This document shows, piece by piece, positions 7,062 to 15,588 of a stretch of DNA of 64,000 nucleotides. The position numbers and the translations under genes are program-made. The stretch is from JANXSF01 sp043755435. GTDB lineage: Bacteria > Acidobacteriota > Terriglobia > Bryobacterales > Bryobacteraceae. Positions within the stretch are counted from its first letter, which is position 1. The number at the start of each line of letters is the position of its first letter. The stretch is from NCBI GenBank assembly GCA_043755435.1, contig JAYUSZ010000171.1:4448-68447 (forward strand), in the 5' to 3' direction. Under the pieces are notes generated by a model. The model was not told the origin of the DNA. It saw only the letters and a list, made by a program, of their open reading frames with translations, and did not search any database.

Positions 7062-8240
7062 ATGGGGTTAACTGCGCATACCTTCAGCGCACGCTTTTGG
7101 TCTTTAATCGGTGCAACATTTCTGGGATTTCTTGGCATGGGTGCCGTGCTGCCAGGGCTTGCACCACATATCCGGCATGACTTAGGTGGCTCAGACCAAA
7201 CCGTTGGTTTTGTAATTGGGTCCTTCTCTTTCGTCGCACTATTCAGCCGCTTCTTTTCTGGACCGCTGGCCGACCGGCGTGGCCGCAAAGTTGCCTTCCT
7301 CGCCGGCTTAGTTAGTTGCGCAGCTGCCGGATTGGCTTACTTACTTCCTTTGGGAATTGGGGGAGCTTACCTTGGCCGCATCCTCCAAGGGTTTGGCGAA
7401 GCTTGCTTATATACTGGCGCTGCGGCGTGGGTGGTGGAAGTTGGTGGAATCGAACGAAGTGGACAAGCACTGGGATATCTAAGCAGTGGAATTTGGGGTG
7501 GTATCTCCGCCGGTCCTGTGGTTGGCCATTGGTTAGGCACGTTTGAAAGGGCCGCCATGCTCCAAACGGCAACCGCCCTGGCTGCCTGTGCCATTCTTTA
7601 TTTCGTTCAGGAAGATTACACCCCGCACCACAAGCGCGGTGGACGGCTTATCCCATCGGCACTCATTTTCCCGGGCATTGCAGTGGGATTTGTAAATGTG
7701 CACTACCCGGTGATTGCTGGATTCTTGATTCTTCATCTGTCCAACCATGGAAACTCCGGACCCGCCGCTTTTTCAGCTTATGCCTGCGTCATCCTGTTCT
7801 CTCGGTTCTTCTTCGGTGGACTGCCAGATAAAATCGCCCCTTATTACACCTACTATGGCGGATTGCTAGCCATGGCAATCGGATTAGTTGTGATTGCCCA
7901 AGGCCCAGGGCCAACCTTGGCAATTGTTGGCACAGGAATTCTTGGATTAGGATTCAGCTTCCCCTGGTCCGCAGTGGCGTCGAAAGTGCTTCGGGAAACT
8001 CCGGCCAATCAGCGCGGCTCCGTTGTTAGCGTGCTAAGCGCTTTCTACGATTTGTTTGTGGGAGTAAGTTCTTTTGCTGCGGGTACAGTGGCCGATCACT
8101 TTGGATACGCGGCAGCATTCTGGATGGCAGTAGGATCAATCGGCTTGGCTGCAATTGCTGGAAGGTGGGTGTTCTTTCAGCAGACGACACGTGTATCTGA
8201 AATTAAGAGCGAGCAGTTAGTAACCCCAGTAGCTCAGTAA
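7062..8240 (+). CDS. MFS transporter (YfcJ/arabinose efflux-like)
   Basis: A 392-residue major facilitator with about 12 hydrophobic segments. The N-half signature is FFSGPLADRRGRKVAFLAG (loop 2-3) and GRILQGFGEACLYTGAAAWV on helix 4; the second half repeats FSRFFFGGLPDKIAPYY. The pattern resembles drug/sugar efflux-type MFS carriers, and the substrate is unknown. The ATG at 7062 is preferred. The gene ends just before a hairpin that separates it from the convergent exported protein. Confidence 0.88.
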   Translation: MGLTAHTFSARFWSLIGATFLGFLGMGAVLPGLAPHIRHDLGGSDQTVGFVIGSFSFVALFSRFFSGPLADRRGRKVAFLAGLVSCAAAGLAYLLPLGIGGAYLGRILQGFGEACLYTGAAAWVVEVGGIERSGQALGYLSSGIWGGISAGPVVGHWLGTFERAAMLQTATALAACAILYFVQEDYTPHHKRGGRLIPSALIFPGIAVGFVNVHYPVIAGFLILHLSNHGNSGPAAFSAYACVILFSRFFFGGLPDKIAPYYTYYGGLLAMAIGLVVIAQGPGPTLAIVGTGILGLGFSFPWSAVASKVLRETPANQRGSVVSVLSAFYDLFVGVSSFAAGTVADHFGYAAAFWMAVGSIGLAAIAGRWVFFQQTTRVSEIKSEQLVTPVAQ

Positions 8241-8256
8241 CAACAAGTTGAGACAA

Positions 8257-8291
8257 GAAAACCGGGTATCCGTTTCAAGATGAATACCCGG
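8257..8291 (-). terminator. Terminator between convergent genes
   Basis: CCGGGTAT (8262-8269) pairs with ATACCCGG (8284-8291) across a 14-nt loop. On the minus strand the stem is followed by TTTTCTT, so it fits best as the rho-independent terminator of the exported-protein gene that ends at 8317. It could also stop plus-strand transcripts. Confidence 0.65.
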
Positions 8292-8316
8292 GAGTAGTTA
8301 ACTCGAATACTTCAAA

Positions 8317-9327
8317 CTAGAACTTGCGCAATACACCCTTAAAGATATCTACTCTGGTACGAGTGTCAATATAGCTTGCCCCATTTACACTGGGAAGACT
8401 CTTGCTGTCTGAAATCACTTTATTCCCGCCAGTGCCTGGCGCGGTGGCCAAAGTGCTTAACAGGAACATTAATGTACGGTCGCCGTTTGCAAAAACAAAC
8501 TCATACTGAACGGCATAAGGTCCAATCATCAAAGAAAGTGTTCCTCCAGTGCAGCCAGGATACACTTGATATCGCCCGTTAGTTTCTGCCAAACGGTAGA
8601 CGTTATTCCCCGCTGTCCCTTTGAAGGAAAGTCCGCCCACATTCGTGGTAGTCGTACCCGTCAATGTACCTTCACCGGATCTGCCGGAAGCAGAATAGTT
8701 GAAGTTAAGAATTCCAATTCCGGTGGAACCGTTTGTACTATCGTAAACTGCGGATTCCGTGCGCAAGGACCAGCCCAGTGGTGCCGATGTGGCATTATCC
8801 AGTGCTAAGAAAGGATTGGCCGGGCAGGGCCGAGGGTTTTCAACTTTGACAGCAATCCCTTCCAGCACATGCGACAAGAAGAAATTGTCTAAATAAACCT
8901 GGTTCACCAGATAAATCTCACTGTAGTTGCTGTTGGAGAACAGGAACTGCCAAATCACACCTTGTGAGCCGTCGGAAAACTGCATTGTACCGCCACGAAT
9001 TGTGGAAGTGCCTGGGTCGCATTGATAATCAACTTTGCCTGCTGTGGATGCTAAGCGAGCAATCCGGTTTCCAGCATTCACGGTCATGGTTCCACTGAGG
9101 GCTAGGATGGTTTGCCCAGCGTTCCTTGGATCGGCGATCCGGTTGATGGAAAAGGTTCCGATCGACGCGCTTCCGGGGAATTCGTAGTCCGTTGCTTCCG
9201 CATGGAAAGACCAGTTGGTGTTATTGAGAGGGTCGGCAGCGCTGGCTGGACATTGAGCCTGTGCCTGTGATGCAAGCAGGAAGGTTGCCGCAAGAAAAAC
9301 GGATTTCTGGGGGGTGAAAAAGTACAT
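8317..9327 (-). CDS. Exported hypothetical protein, paralog 1 of a pair
   Basis: A 336-residue secreted protein with signal peptide MYFFTPQKSVFLAATFLL, then AQA-type cleavage before QCPAS. The mature part has two related halves. The first opens with DPLNNTNWSF and the second with LALDNATSAPLGWSL; the second ends with GRYQVYPGCTGGTLSL. It is clearly a paralog of the next gene (shared L-N-N-T-x-W-x-F start and YQVYPxCTG end). Two cysteines per half could form disulphides. I do not recognise a named domain. The ATG at 9327 has a strong AGGAGA ribosome binding site. The promoter resembles that of the paralog. Confidence 0.75.
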   Translation of the reverse strand: MYFFTPQKSVFLAATFLLASQAQAQCPASAADPLNNTNWSFHAEATDYEFPGSASIGTFSINRIADPRNAGQTILALSGTMTVNAGNRIARLASTAGKVDYQCDPGTSTIRGGTMQFSDGSQGVIWQFLFSNSNYSEIYLVNQVYLDNFFLSHVLEGIAVKVENPRPCPANPFLALDNATSAPLGWSLRTESAVYDSTNGSTGIGILNFNYSASGRSGEGTLTGTTTTNVGGLSFKGTAGNNVYRLAETNGRYQVYPGCTGGTLSLMIGPYAVQYEFVFANGDRTLMFLLSTLATAPGTGGNKVISDSKSLPSVNGASYIDTRTRVDIFKGVLRKF

Positions 9328-9384
9328 ATTAGTTAGTCTCCTATATAACACGCCCTACTCAGAACTAAGGACGGTTTCGGCTTG

Positions 9385-9413
9385 ATAGTACCATAACTAG
9401 TTAGTAAGTTCAA
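9385..9413 (-). promoter_or_regulatory. Promoter of exported paralog 1
   Basis: On the minus strand TTGAAC, a 17-nt spacer and TACTAT form a good sigma-70-type promoter about 58 nt before the start codon. The core TAGTTATGGTACTATC is identical to that upstream of paralog 2. Confidence 0.7.
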
Positions 9414-9549
9414 TGAAAAAGCATTCTTGGGCTTAGTCTTCATGTTACTAACTATTCAGTTATCTGAATGCAGCAATAGAGTTATACTTTCGCTGGTATT
9501 GGGTTGTCAAATGATTTCAACTGTCCGATGTTACGGCTAACACGAAAGA

Positions 9550-9612
9550 AAACTCCCGAGTGCTGATAGCTTGAGGCATCTCTGCCAAAAGCAATACAGC
9601 ATCCGGGAGTTT
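9550..9612. other. Long structured hairpin in the intergenic region
   Basis: In the 392-nt gap between the two exported-protein genes, AAACTCCCG (9550-9558) pairs with CGGGAGTTT (9604-9612). The stem continues through TGCTG/CAGCA after one mismatch and one wobble. Inside the loop a second stem GCTT..GGCA / TGCC..AAGC can form. No poly-T follows. The rest of the gap holds the paralog 1 promoter and a 7-bp GGGGTCT/AGACCCC inverted repeat (9650-9689) just beyond the paralog 2 stop. Confidence 0.55.
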
Positions 9613-9719
9613 AATAAGCAGTCTAAAGCGACGGGCTTGAAGATTCCTGGGGGTCTAAGTAGAAATAATGTTATTCCGCCTCAGACCCCGGAGAGCTAGC
9701 AGATAAGACCGAACCACTT

Positions 9720-10670
9720 CTAGTTGCGATTCAAAGTGAAGTGTATTCCATCAACATTGTGGGGCAGTATGAAGACTCTGGAAAAATTACCAGTTACGAA
9801 CACTCCCTCAAAATTAGCACCAACCATAAAGCCATTTCGAAGATAAGGAATATTCATAGTGAATCCTGTGCAATTAGGATAAACTTGGTAACTCCCAGTT
9901 TCGGTGCCTTGAGGATTGCTGGCACCATTTGCAATTAGGTTCCCGGTAACTGTTCCTACCGGACCTGTCCCGGCTTTGAAAACCAATGATGTTCCGGCAC
10001 CTGCGTTGTAACCAAGTGGGGCCAAAATGTCCAGAACCGAATTTGGGGGCACAGGGCAAGGAAGCTGACCAGTAGTTTGCGTTGCTGTTCCGGTGGTTGC
10101 ATAGGTGTTGCTGCCATACGCGTAACCGTCAGTGCCGTTGGTTCCTGAAACTCCCACTGGGTCAAGCGCGCCGTATCTGCGAAGGTTCAAAGTGCTTGTT
10201 GATGTAACTGTGTAAGTAATACTACGGTCCGCGCCGATGGTTGCTGTGATGGGGTACGACCAGGTCATAATCTGCCCACCAATTCCGTCAGCGATTTGCA
10301 GCGTTCCAGCGGCCGCAATGTTGGTCCCTGCGAGGCAGAGATAGTCGATAGAACCAACGAACGAAATTAACCGGAAAACAGTACCTAGCGTGTTCATGGT
10401 TAGTGTTCCGTTCACTAGCAAACCGCCTCGGCCGCTTGCTGGTCTAGTAATACTGAAGTTCCCGATTTCGGCGATGCTTCCACCTGAGTTTGAGAAAGCC
10501 CAAGAGGTGTTGTTGAGCGAATCCAATGTTGGAATGCATGGGACCAGTTGCGGTTGGGGGGCCACTGGGCCTGTACCTGCTGGAGTGTTCACAGTTGTTA
10601 TGGGGATTTGTGCAAGCAGCACGGATGATAGCAATGTTGCAGCTAGTGCAAGCATAGGGGTTACTTTCAT
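9720..10670 (-). CDS. Exported hypothetical protein, paralog 2 of a pair
   Basis: A 316-residue secreted protein with signal peptide MKVTPMLALAATLLSSVLLA. It has the same plan as its neighbour: DSLNNTSWAFSNSGG opening, an AEIGNFSITRP strand, VGSIDYLCLAG with a cysteine, a second half after PCPVPPNSVLDILAPLGY, and GSYQVYPNCTGFTMNI near the end. It looks like a beta-rich extracellular protein, and no family name can be given. The ATG at 10670 has an AGGAGGAG ribosome binding site; the longer upstream frame lacks one and would spoil the signal peptide. It has its own promoter, so the pair is not an obvious operon. Confidence 0.75.
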   Translation of the reverse strand: MKVTPMLALAATLLSSVLLAQIPITTVNTPAGTGPVAPQPQLVPCIPTLDSLNNTSWAFSNSGGSIAEIGNFSITRPASGRGGLLVNGTLTMNTLGTVFRLISFVGSIDYLCLAGTNIAAAGTLQIADGIGGQIMTWSYPITATIGADRSITYTVTSTSTLNLRRYGALDPVGVSGTNGTDGYAYGSNTYATTGTATQTTGQLPCPVPPNSVLDILAPLGYNAGAGTSLVFKAGTGPVGTVTGNLIANGASNPQGTETGSYQVYPNCTGFTMNIPYLRNGFMVGANFEGVFVTGNFSRVFILPHNVDGIHFTLNRN

Positions 10671-10814
10671 TTCAGTTCTCCTCCTGGAGTTATTTCGATA
10701 TTGATACAACTCCGATTTCATAGAGTTGGTTAAAGTGGTTTCTTGTTTCAGACAGGCTTCCAACGAAGAAGCTTCCTATCTGGGTGAATTGTGCTTAATC
10801 TACAATGTGGGTAG

Positions 10815-10843
10815 ATAGTACCATAACTAATGTGGGTATTCAA
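10815..10843 (-). promoter_or_regulatory. Promoter of exported paralog 2
   Basis: TTGAAT, a 17-nt spacer and TACTAT lie about 145 nt before the start codon at 10670, sharing the TTAGTTATGGTACTATC core and a T-rich upstream run with the paralog 1 promoter. The 373-nt gap from 10671 to 11043 otherwise holds only the untranslated leader and the small hairpin near 10965. Confidence 0.65.
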
Positions 10844-10964
10844 CGAAAAAAAGTGGGTAGGCTATAGGACTTGATGAACCATCAGTAAGACTAGAAGTTT
10901 GTTAAGTTAGTAACACCTATTTTGTATTTAATTCCGTAGCGGCATAGATATTATTGTGCAGCAA

Positions 10965-10984
10965 GAAATCATATAAATGATTTC
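10965..10984 (-). terminator. Possible terminator downstream of cysN
   Basis: GAAATCAT and ATGATTTC form a perfect 8-bp stem with a 4-nt loop about 60 nt past the cysN stop. The stem is AT-rich and only weakly followed by T residues, so termination is uncertain. Confidence 0.3.
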
Positions 10985-11043
10985 AGACGCACCAGAAAAG
11001 GCATACGCGTACCAGTACTCTTATAACGAAGGCGCGCTCTACG

Positions 11044-12735
11044 CTAAATTCCTTCGCCTGAATCAAAAGACAACTCACTTGGCAGGAATCCTGTTTGTTC
11101 CAGTCTCGAAAGAATCATGTTCGCGGCATTGTTATCGTTGGTCGAAAGTTCCGAAGGATCAATCGCGACAAAACGATCGATAGATGCAGCAGCTCGTGCC
11201 CTCTCCGAATCGTCGTCCGAAGCGATGGAGCAAATGGCAATCACTCCCGCGTGATTCAATACCGCAGCGAATTCCGGTAATAAGTTGGTTTCATGATCGT
11301 CAGCCAGCACATGCACCTGACATCCGCGGTCAAATAGGCGTCGCTCCAACAGGTAAGCCAAATCCTTACGAGCGGTCAACCAAACAGTAACCGGGTAGTG
11401 ACCATTTCGTTTGTAACGTTCGGCCGGTGTAAGCACACCCTCTTCCAGCTGGAGCGAGGCCGATTTGCGCCGGTCGCGACCCGCCCATGCGGCTTCGGTA
11501 ATCATCCCCGCACCCGCTGTGGCGTTTGTTTCCGGATCGATGAGGATAAAACAACCAGTAGATCGGTTGTCGCGATACACATCATAAAACAGGGGTCGCT
11601 TGGCTTCAATCTGCACCAGGCCGATTTCATTCAGCCCTAGCTCAGTGGCTGGTACTTTCGCCATATCGTTGATGTCAATCCGATGGCGAATTTCGGTGAT
11701 GTTCGCTGTTACGGTTTGCGTGGTGTGCTTCAGCAAGTAAGCATTCCCGGCAATCAGCGGTGTTTCCTGCATCCAAACAACGTGAGCTTCCAACCTGCGG
11801 GAAACGTGCGGCATGCGGCGCGGGTCCACCAGCATGTCGCCACGGCTTATGTCGATTTCGTCTTCCAACTCCACAGTAACTGCCATTGGAGGGAATGCTT
11901 CGCTCATCGGCCCATCGAAGCTGGGAAGCGATTTCACTTTGGTAGTGCGGCCGCTGGGGAGCGCCATCACTGTATCTCCGGGCCTCAAAATGCCGGAAGC
12001 CAGTTGACCAGCAAATCCACGGAAGTCCAGATTCGGGCGCACCACATACTGTACGGGAAAGCGCAGATCCTGGAAGTTACGGCCAGCGTCTAAAGGTACA
12101 GTTTCCAGATACTCCAGCATTGCTGGACCCTTGTACCAGGGTGTGCGAATGCTCTTACTTACAATGTTGTCACCATCCAGCGCACTTACTGGAAAGAATT
12201 CAATGAACGGGATTTGAAGATCGGCTGCAAAACTGCGGAAGTCGTTTTCGATTCGGTTGAAAACGCTTTCGCGGAATTCAACCAAGTCCATTTTGTTAAT
12301 GGCCACTGCCACGTGCGGAATCCCCAACAACGACGCTATGAAGGCGTGCCGCTTCGATTGCGGGAGCACGCCTTTGCGGGCATCAATCAGTACAATGGCC
12401 AGATCGGCGGTGGAGGCACCGGTGGCCATATTACGTGTGTACTGTTCGTGGCCGGGGGTATCGGCAATAATAAATTTCCGGCGAGGCGTTTGGAAGTAGC
12501 GGTAGGCTACGTCGATTGTAATGCCCTGTTCCCGTTCCGCTCGCAGACCGTCTGTAAGTAACGATAAGTCAATCGGTCCGGTAGACCTGTTAATTCCCGA
12601 CTTAGCTACCGATGCCAGTTGATCTTCGTAAACAGAATTAGTCTCCAGTAACAACCGTCCAATTAGTGTGGACTTACCGTCGTCTACGCTCCCTGCCGTG
12701 GAAAATCGTAGTAACTCTTTGGGTTCTTCAATCAT
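11044..12735 (-). CDS. cysN: Sulfate adenylyltransferase subunit 1 with degenerate APS-kinase tail
   Basis: A 563-residue GTPase subunit of ATP sulfurylase, which drives sulfate activation to APS with CysD. GTPase motifs are GSVDDGKST (15-23), DTPGHEQYTRNMATGAS and NKMDL, followed by EF-Tu-like beta barrels. After the barrels, residues 449-563 begin like CysC (YPVTVWLT) but pass straight to LERRLFDRG. The GLSGSGKST P-loop is missing, DGDN reads ADDHE, and the domain is about 115 residues instead of about 195. The tail should therefore not bind ATP as an APS kinase. A real CysC may be encoded elsewhere. It lies 2 nt downstream of cysD. Confidence 0.93.
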   Translation of the reverse strand: MIEEPKELLRFSTAGSVDDGKSTLIGRLLLETNSVYEDQLASVAKSGINRSTGPIDLSLLTDGLRAEREQGITIDVAYRYFQTPRRKFIIADTPGHEQYTRNMATGASTADLAIVLIDARKGVLPQSKRHAFIASLLGIPHVAVAINKMDLVEFRESVFNRIENDFRSFAADLQIPFIEFFPVSALDGDNIVSKSIRTPWYKGPAMLEYLETVPLDAGRNFQDLRFPVQYVVRPNLDFRGFAGQLASGILRPGDTVMALPSGRTTKVKSLPSFDGPMSEAFPPMAVTVELEDEIDISRGDMLVDPRRMPHVSRRLEAHVVWMQETPLIAGNAYLLKHTTQTVTANITEIRHRIDINDMAKVPATELGLNEIGLVQIEAKRPLFYDVYRDNRSTGCFILIDPETNATAGAGMITEAAWAGRDRRKSASLQLEEGVLTPAERYKRNGHYPVTVWLTARKDLAYLLERRLFDRGCQVHVLADDHETNLLPEFAAVLNHAGVIAICSIASDDDSERARAAASIDRFVAIDPSELSTNDNNAANMILSRLEQTGFLPSELSFDSGEGI

Positions 12736-12737
12736 TC

Positions 12738-13643
12738 CTAAAAGTACCCTTCGCGCTTCTTCATTTCCATTGACCCTTCGCTATCGTGGTCAATGATCCG
12801 ATTCTCCCGCTCCGAACGGCGGAACTCGGAAAGCTCCGTTACAATCTTAGTCAGGTTATCTGCGTCGGATTTAATGGCACCGGTGCAGTAAGTGCAACCC
12901 AGGCTGCGCATCCGGCTCATCACCATCTTCGGCTGTTCGCCTTCGGTTAGGCGCATGCCATTTTCAAGAGGAATCAGTTGACCGTGGCGCACCACCATTT
13001 CACGCTCTTTTGCGTAGTAAAGCGGAACAATGGGGATGTTCTCCAATTGAATGTAGTTCCACACATCGGTTTCCGTCCAATTGGAAAGCGGAAACACGCG
13101 GATGGTTTCGCCTTTTTCAATACGGCAGTTATAGATGTTCCACAATTCCGGGCGTTGATTCTTCGGGTCCCACTGGCCGAACTTATCGCGAAAGGAATAG
13201 ATGCGCTCTTTGGCGCGGCTCTTTTCCTCATCCCGCCTGGCCCCGCCAAACGCAGCGTCGTAGCCGCCTTCGGCCAGTCCATCCAGCAAGGCCTTGGTTT
13301 TCAACAAAGCGCAACAACGTTGCGTACCAAGGTCAAACGGATTGGCTCCGGCTTCAATGGCTTCCGTGTTTGTTTTTACAATTAGATCGGCACCAATGGT
13401 CTTCACAAACTCGTCGCGAAAGCTGATCATTTCCTGAAACTTGTAAGTGGTATCGACATGCAGCAAGGGGAAGGGAATGCGCGCTGGATGAAACGCCTTT
13501 TGCGCCAGACGCACCATTACGGAGCTATCTTTGCCAATGGAATACAGCATCACTGGTTTTGTGAATTCCGCCATAACTTCGCGGATTACATGGATACTTT
13601 CGGCTTCAAGAGCCCGCAGGTGGCTCAATGTTCTTGGTTGCAT
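12738..13643 (-). CDS. cysD: Sulfate adenylyltransferase subunit 2
   Basis: A 301-residue PP-loop (adenine nucleotide alpha hydrolase fold) protein that adenylylates sulfate with ATP, activated by the CysN GTPase. The PP-loop YSIGKDSSVM (34-43), VDTTYKFQEMI, GGARRDEEKSRAKERIYSFR and MRSLGCTYCTGA are all present and typical. The length matches the family. The ATG at 13643 has AAGGAG upstream. It is the first gene of cysD-cysN. No cysH or cysC is present in the window, so this serves either assimilation or sulfation with partners elsewhere. Confidence 0.96.
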   Translation of the reverse strand: MQPRTLSHLRALEAESIHVIREVMAEFTKPVMLYSIGKDSSVMVRLAQKAFHPARIPFPLLHVDTTYKFQEMISFRDEFVKTIGADLIVKTNTEAIEAGANPFDLGTQRCCALLKTKALLDGLAEGGYDAAFGGARRDEEKSRAKERIYSFRDKFGQWDPKNQRPELWNIYNCRIEKGETIRVFPLSNWTETDVWNYIQLENIPIVPLYYAKEREMVVRHGQLIPLENGMRLTEGEQPKMVMSRMRSLGCTYCTGAIKSDADNLTKIVTELSEFRRSERENRIIDHDSEGSMEMKKREGYF

Positions 13644-13822
13644 GAGTGCTCCTTCTTAGGATAACACTGCTTTCGACGGATCATACCAATGTCTATAGGG
13701 TTACTCCTAATAGCGGGTACCGTTACGTGTCCGCACAAATGCGTGCTTCACAACACGTAAAATGCTACTTTTGTTTTAAGAGCTTCTCCTGGAGCTCGAA
13801 TTTCACAAGATTTGGAGTTTCC

Positions 13823-14413
13823 ATGCGATTCATACATCAACAAATGGCTAATTTCGGGTTAGTCTGCCTTCTCGCCGCAACGGCTAATTCCCAGGCTCAG
13901 CCAGCAAAACCGGCTCCAGTTATGAAAGAGAAAGCAGCAATGGAAAAGAAAGCGGACAAAGCCGTGGCTACTGCGCCCGTCGACCTCAACGCCGCAACCG
14001 CCGAGGAGTTGGAATCAGTGAAGGGGATCGGCCCAGCAACTTCAAAGAAGATCATTGCCGGCCGGCCTTATAGCTCCGTCGCTGATTTGAAGAAAATAGG
14101 ATTATCCGCAAAACAGCTTTCCGACATCACTCCGATGCTTAAAGTTGGGGCGGCCGTTCCAACGCCGGTGGCCAAAGCCGCAGCAAAGGCAACTGAAACA
14201 GCGAAAGCAACCAAGGGAGTTGCTCCCGCACCAACCTTGCCGTTGGCTCCTGGTGGAGGCAAAGGCTTAGTTTGGGTGAATGAGGATAGCAAAGTGTTTC
14301 ACCGTGAGGGCGACCGCTGGTATGGCAGAACCAAGAAAGGCAAGTACATGACCGAAGCCGAGGCGGCCAAGGCTGGCGCTCATGAGTCTAAGGAGAAGAT
14401 GGAAAAGAAGTAA
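13823..14413 (+). CDS. Exported helix-hairpin-helix (ComEA-like) protein
   Basis: A 196-residue protein. A signal-like N-terminus (MRFIHQQMANFGLVCLLAAT) is followed by a charged linker, then a helix-hairpin-helix region: VDLNAATAEELESVKGIGPA continuing into a second hairpin KKIGLSAKQL. An Ala/Lys/Pro-rich spacer leads to a C-terminal WVNEDSKVFHREGDRWYG motif and a lysine-rich end. The HhH unit resembles that of ComEA, which binds DNA at the cell surface during uptake. The C-terminal motif recurs in acidobacterial exported proteins, but its role is unknown to me. The ATG at 13823 has GGAG upstream; a longer open frame upstream lacks a signal and is not used. Confidence 0.75.
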   Translation: MRFIHQQMANFGLVCLLAATANSQAQPAKPAPVMKEKAAMEKKADKAVATAPVDLNAATAEELESVKGIGPATSKKIIAGRPYSSVADLKKIGLSAKQLSDITPMLKVGAAVPTPVAKAAAKATETAKATKGVAPAPTLPLAPGGGKGLVWVNEDSKVFHREGDRWYGRTKKGKYMTEAEAAKAGAHESKEKMEKK

Positions 14414-14791
14414 CTTTGGGCATTGTGAACGAAACGCGCCGGAGTTTGAAAAGGTCGGTCTAATCAGGATTTTGATTCACAACACTTGCTCATCTCAATG
14501 TGCCTTTTTTTCAGCTGCTTGCAAAAATGCAACAGGCTGTGTTCCCAAAACCCATGAGACTCTTTCTACAGGAATACAAATTGCTGGCCAGCAACTTCCC
14601 AAAAAATCTAGTCCTCGAGGGTGATTAACTCTTCTGGCGTTCTAAATGGAATCCGAATCGCGAACACGGCTTTGAGCACCGTGAATGTGAGCCGTAAAAG
14701 CAGGCTGCTTATTGGGAGCAGTCCAGAAGGTGAAATAAGGAACGCCAGTTGATCAAATTTGCGTTTGTCTGTTCGCGACGCTGAAGTGTGT
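14414..14791. other. Intergenic stretch without a recognisable gene
   Basis: This 378-nt gap separates the HhH gene from a convergent hypothetical gene. It holds a T7 run near 14500 without a convincing hairpin before it. A 94-codon minus-strand frame that overlaps the neighbour has no family features. I see no RNA gene or repeat. Confidence 0.5.
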
Positions 14792-15520
14792 TCATGGAGT
14801 GGTGCTTTTAGCCTGACTCGGTGCTGCCACCGGCGGTTTCTTCTTGCTGAAGAGCTTCTGACTGACATCAGGCCAGAATTCACGAAAGACATTGGCTCCC
14901 GTTTTGGTCAATACACTTAAACTGGAATTGATGGCATAGCGCCGGACATTTCTCTGTTCGTCCGGTAACCACGCGACGGTTGCCACAGCCCAGCTCCCAT
15001 AAATCCCCATCAAACGGCCTCCTGCGACGGTCTTGTTCCCTGCAGAATCCTTGGTAACAAAAGTGGCGGCCATGGAATGACCAAGCCGTCCGCCAAATCC
15101 TCCCGAACCTCTGCGGTGATAGCGCGGATCTTCCTCACGCCATGCCGCAACACCAAATTCGATGACTTCACTGGAGGCAAACTGGCCATACTGATTTCCA
15201 AATCGGCGGCCCAAACCATCAAAGCCGCGCCCCCACTGCTTTGGGAAATTGATAGATTGTCCGATTAGAGTGCCGGGCACCGTTTCGTAAACCGCTTGCC
15301 AACCAGTCAGCCTTTGCAGCAACACTTTGCGTCTTGCAGCACCATCAAGCGAAAAATAGTCGGTATCCTGCTTCTTTTTGGGAGCAACTGGCCGAGTTTC
15401 AGCGGGAGTGTCCATTTTCGGAGCATCCTGCGCAACCAATGGGCCCGTAACCAGAAGTAGTAGAAGCGTAGGATGAAAGGGGGTAGGATTGAGCAAGAAG
15501 TACCTTCCGTAAGGATACAT
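14792..15520 (-). CDS. Exported or membrane-attached hypothetical protein
   Basis: A 242-residue protein with an N-terminal hydrophobic signal (FHPTLLLLLVTGPLVAQ), a proline/lysine linker, and a conserved-looking body: FPKQWGRGFDGLGRRFGNQY, EEDPRYHRRG, then a glycine-rich region with possible weak membrane segments. It ends in a lysine/proline tail. Proteins with this W-G-x-G-x-x-G-x-x-x-R-x-G-x-x-Y pattern occur in Acidobacteriota without assigned function. The ATG at 15520 is preferred to the GTG one codon earlier. It is divergent from the sigma-factor gene. Confidence 0.65.
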   Translation of the reverse strand: MYPYGRYFLLNPTPFHPTLLLLLVTGPLVAQDAPKMDTPAETRPVAPKKKQDTDYFSLDGAARRKVLLQRLTGWQAVYETVPGTLIGQSINFPKQWGRGFDGLGRRFGNQYGQFASSEVIEFGVAAWREEDPRYHRRGSGGFGGRLGHSMAATFVTKDSAGNKTVAGGRLMGIYGSWAVATVAWLPDEQRNVRRYAINSSLSVLTKTGANVFREFWPDVSQKLFSKKKPPVAAPSQAKSTTP

Positions 15521-15588
15521 CACAAAAACCGGGAACTTTCTTCCTGGCGAAGGAATTTACTTATATAAGTAGGGCCGCTGAAAGACTA

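Noticed and set aside
10977..11183. 68-codon plus-strand frame at the cysN 3' end
   Set aside because: Most of it is antisense to cysN and the composition is not protein-like.
14608..14892. 94-codon minus-strand frame overlapping the 242-residue hypothetical gene
   Set aside because: It overlaps a better supported gene by about 100 nt, has no ribosome binding site and no family features.
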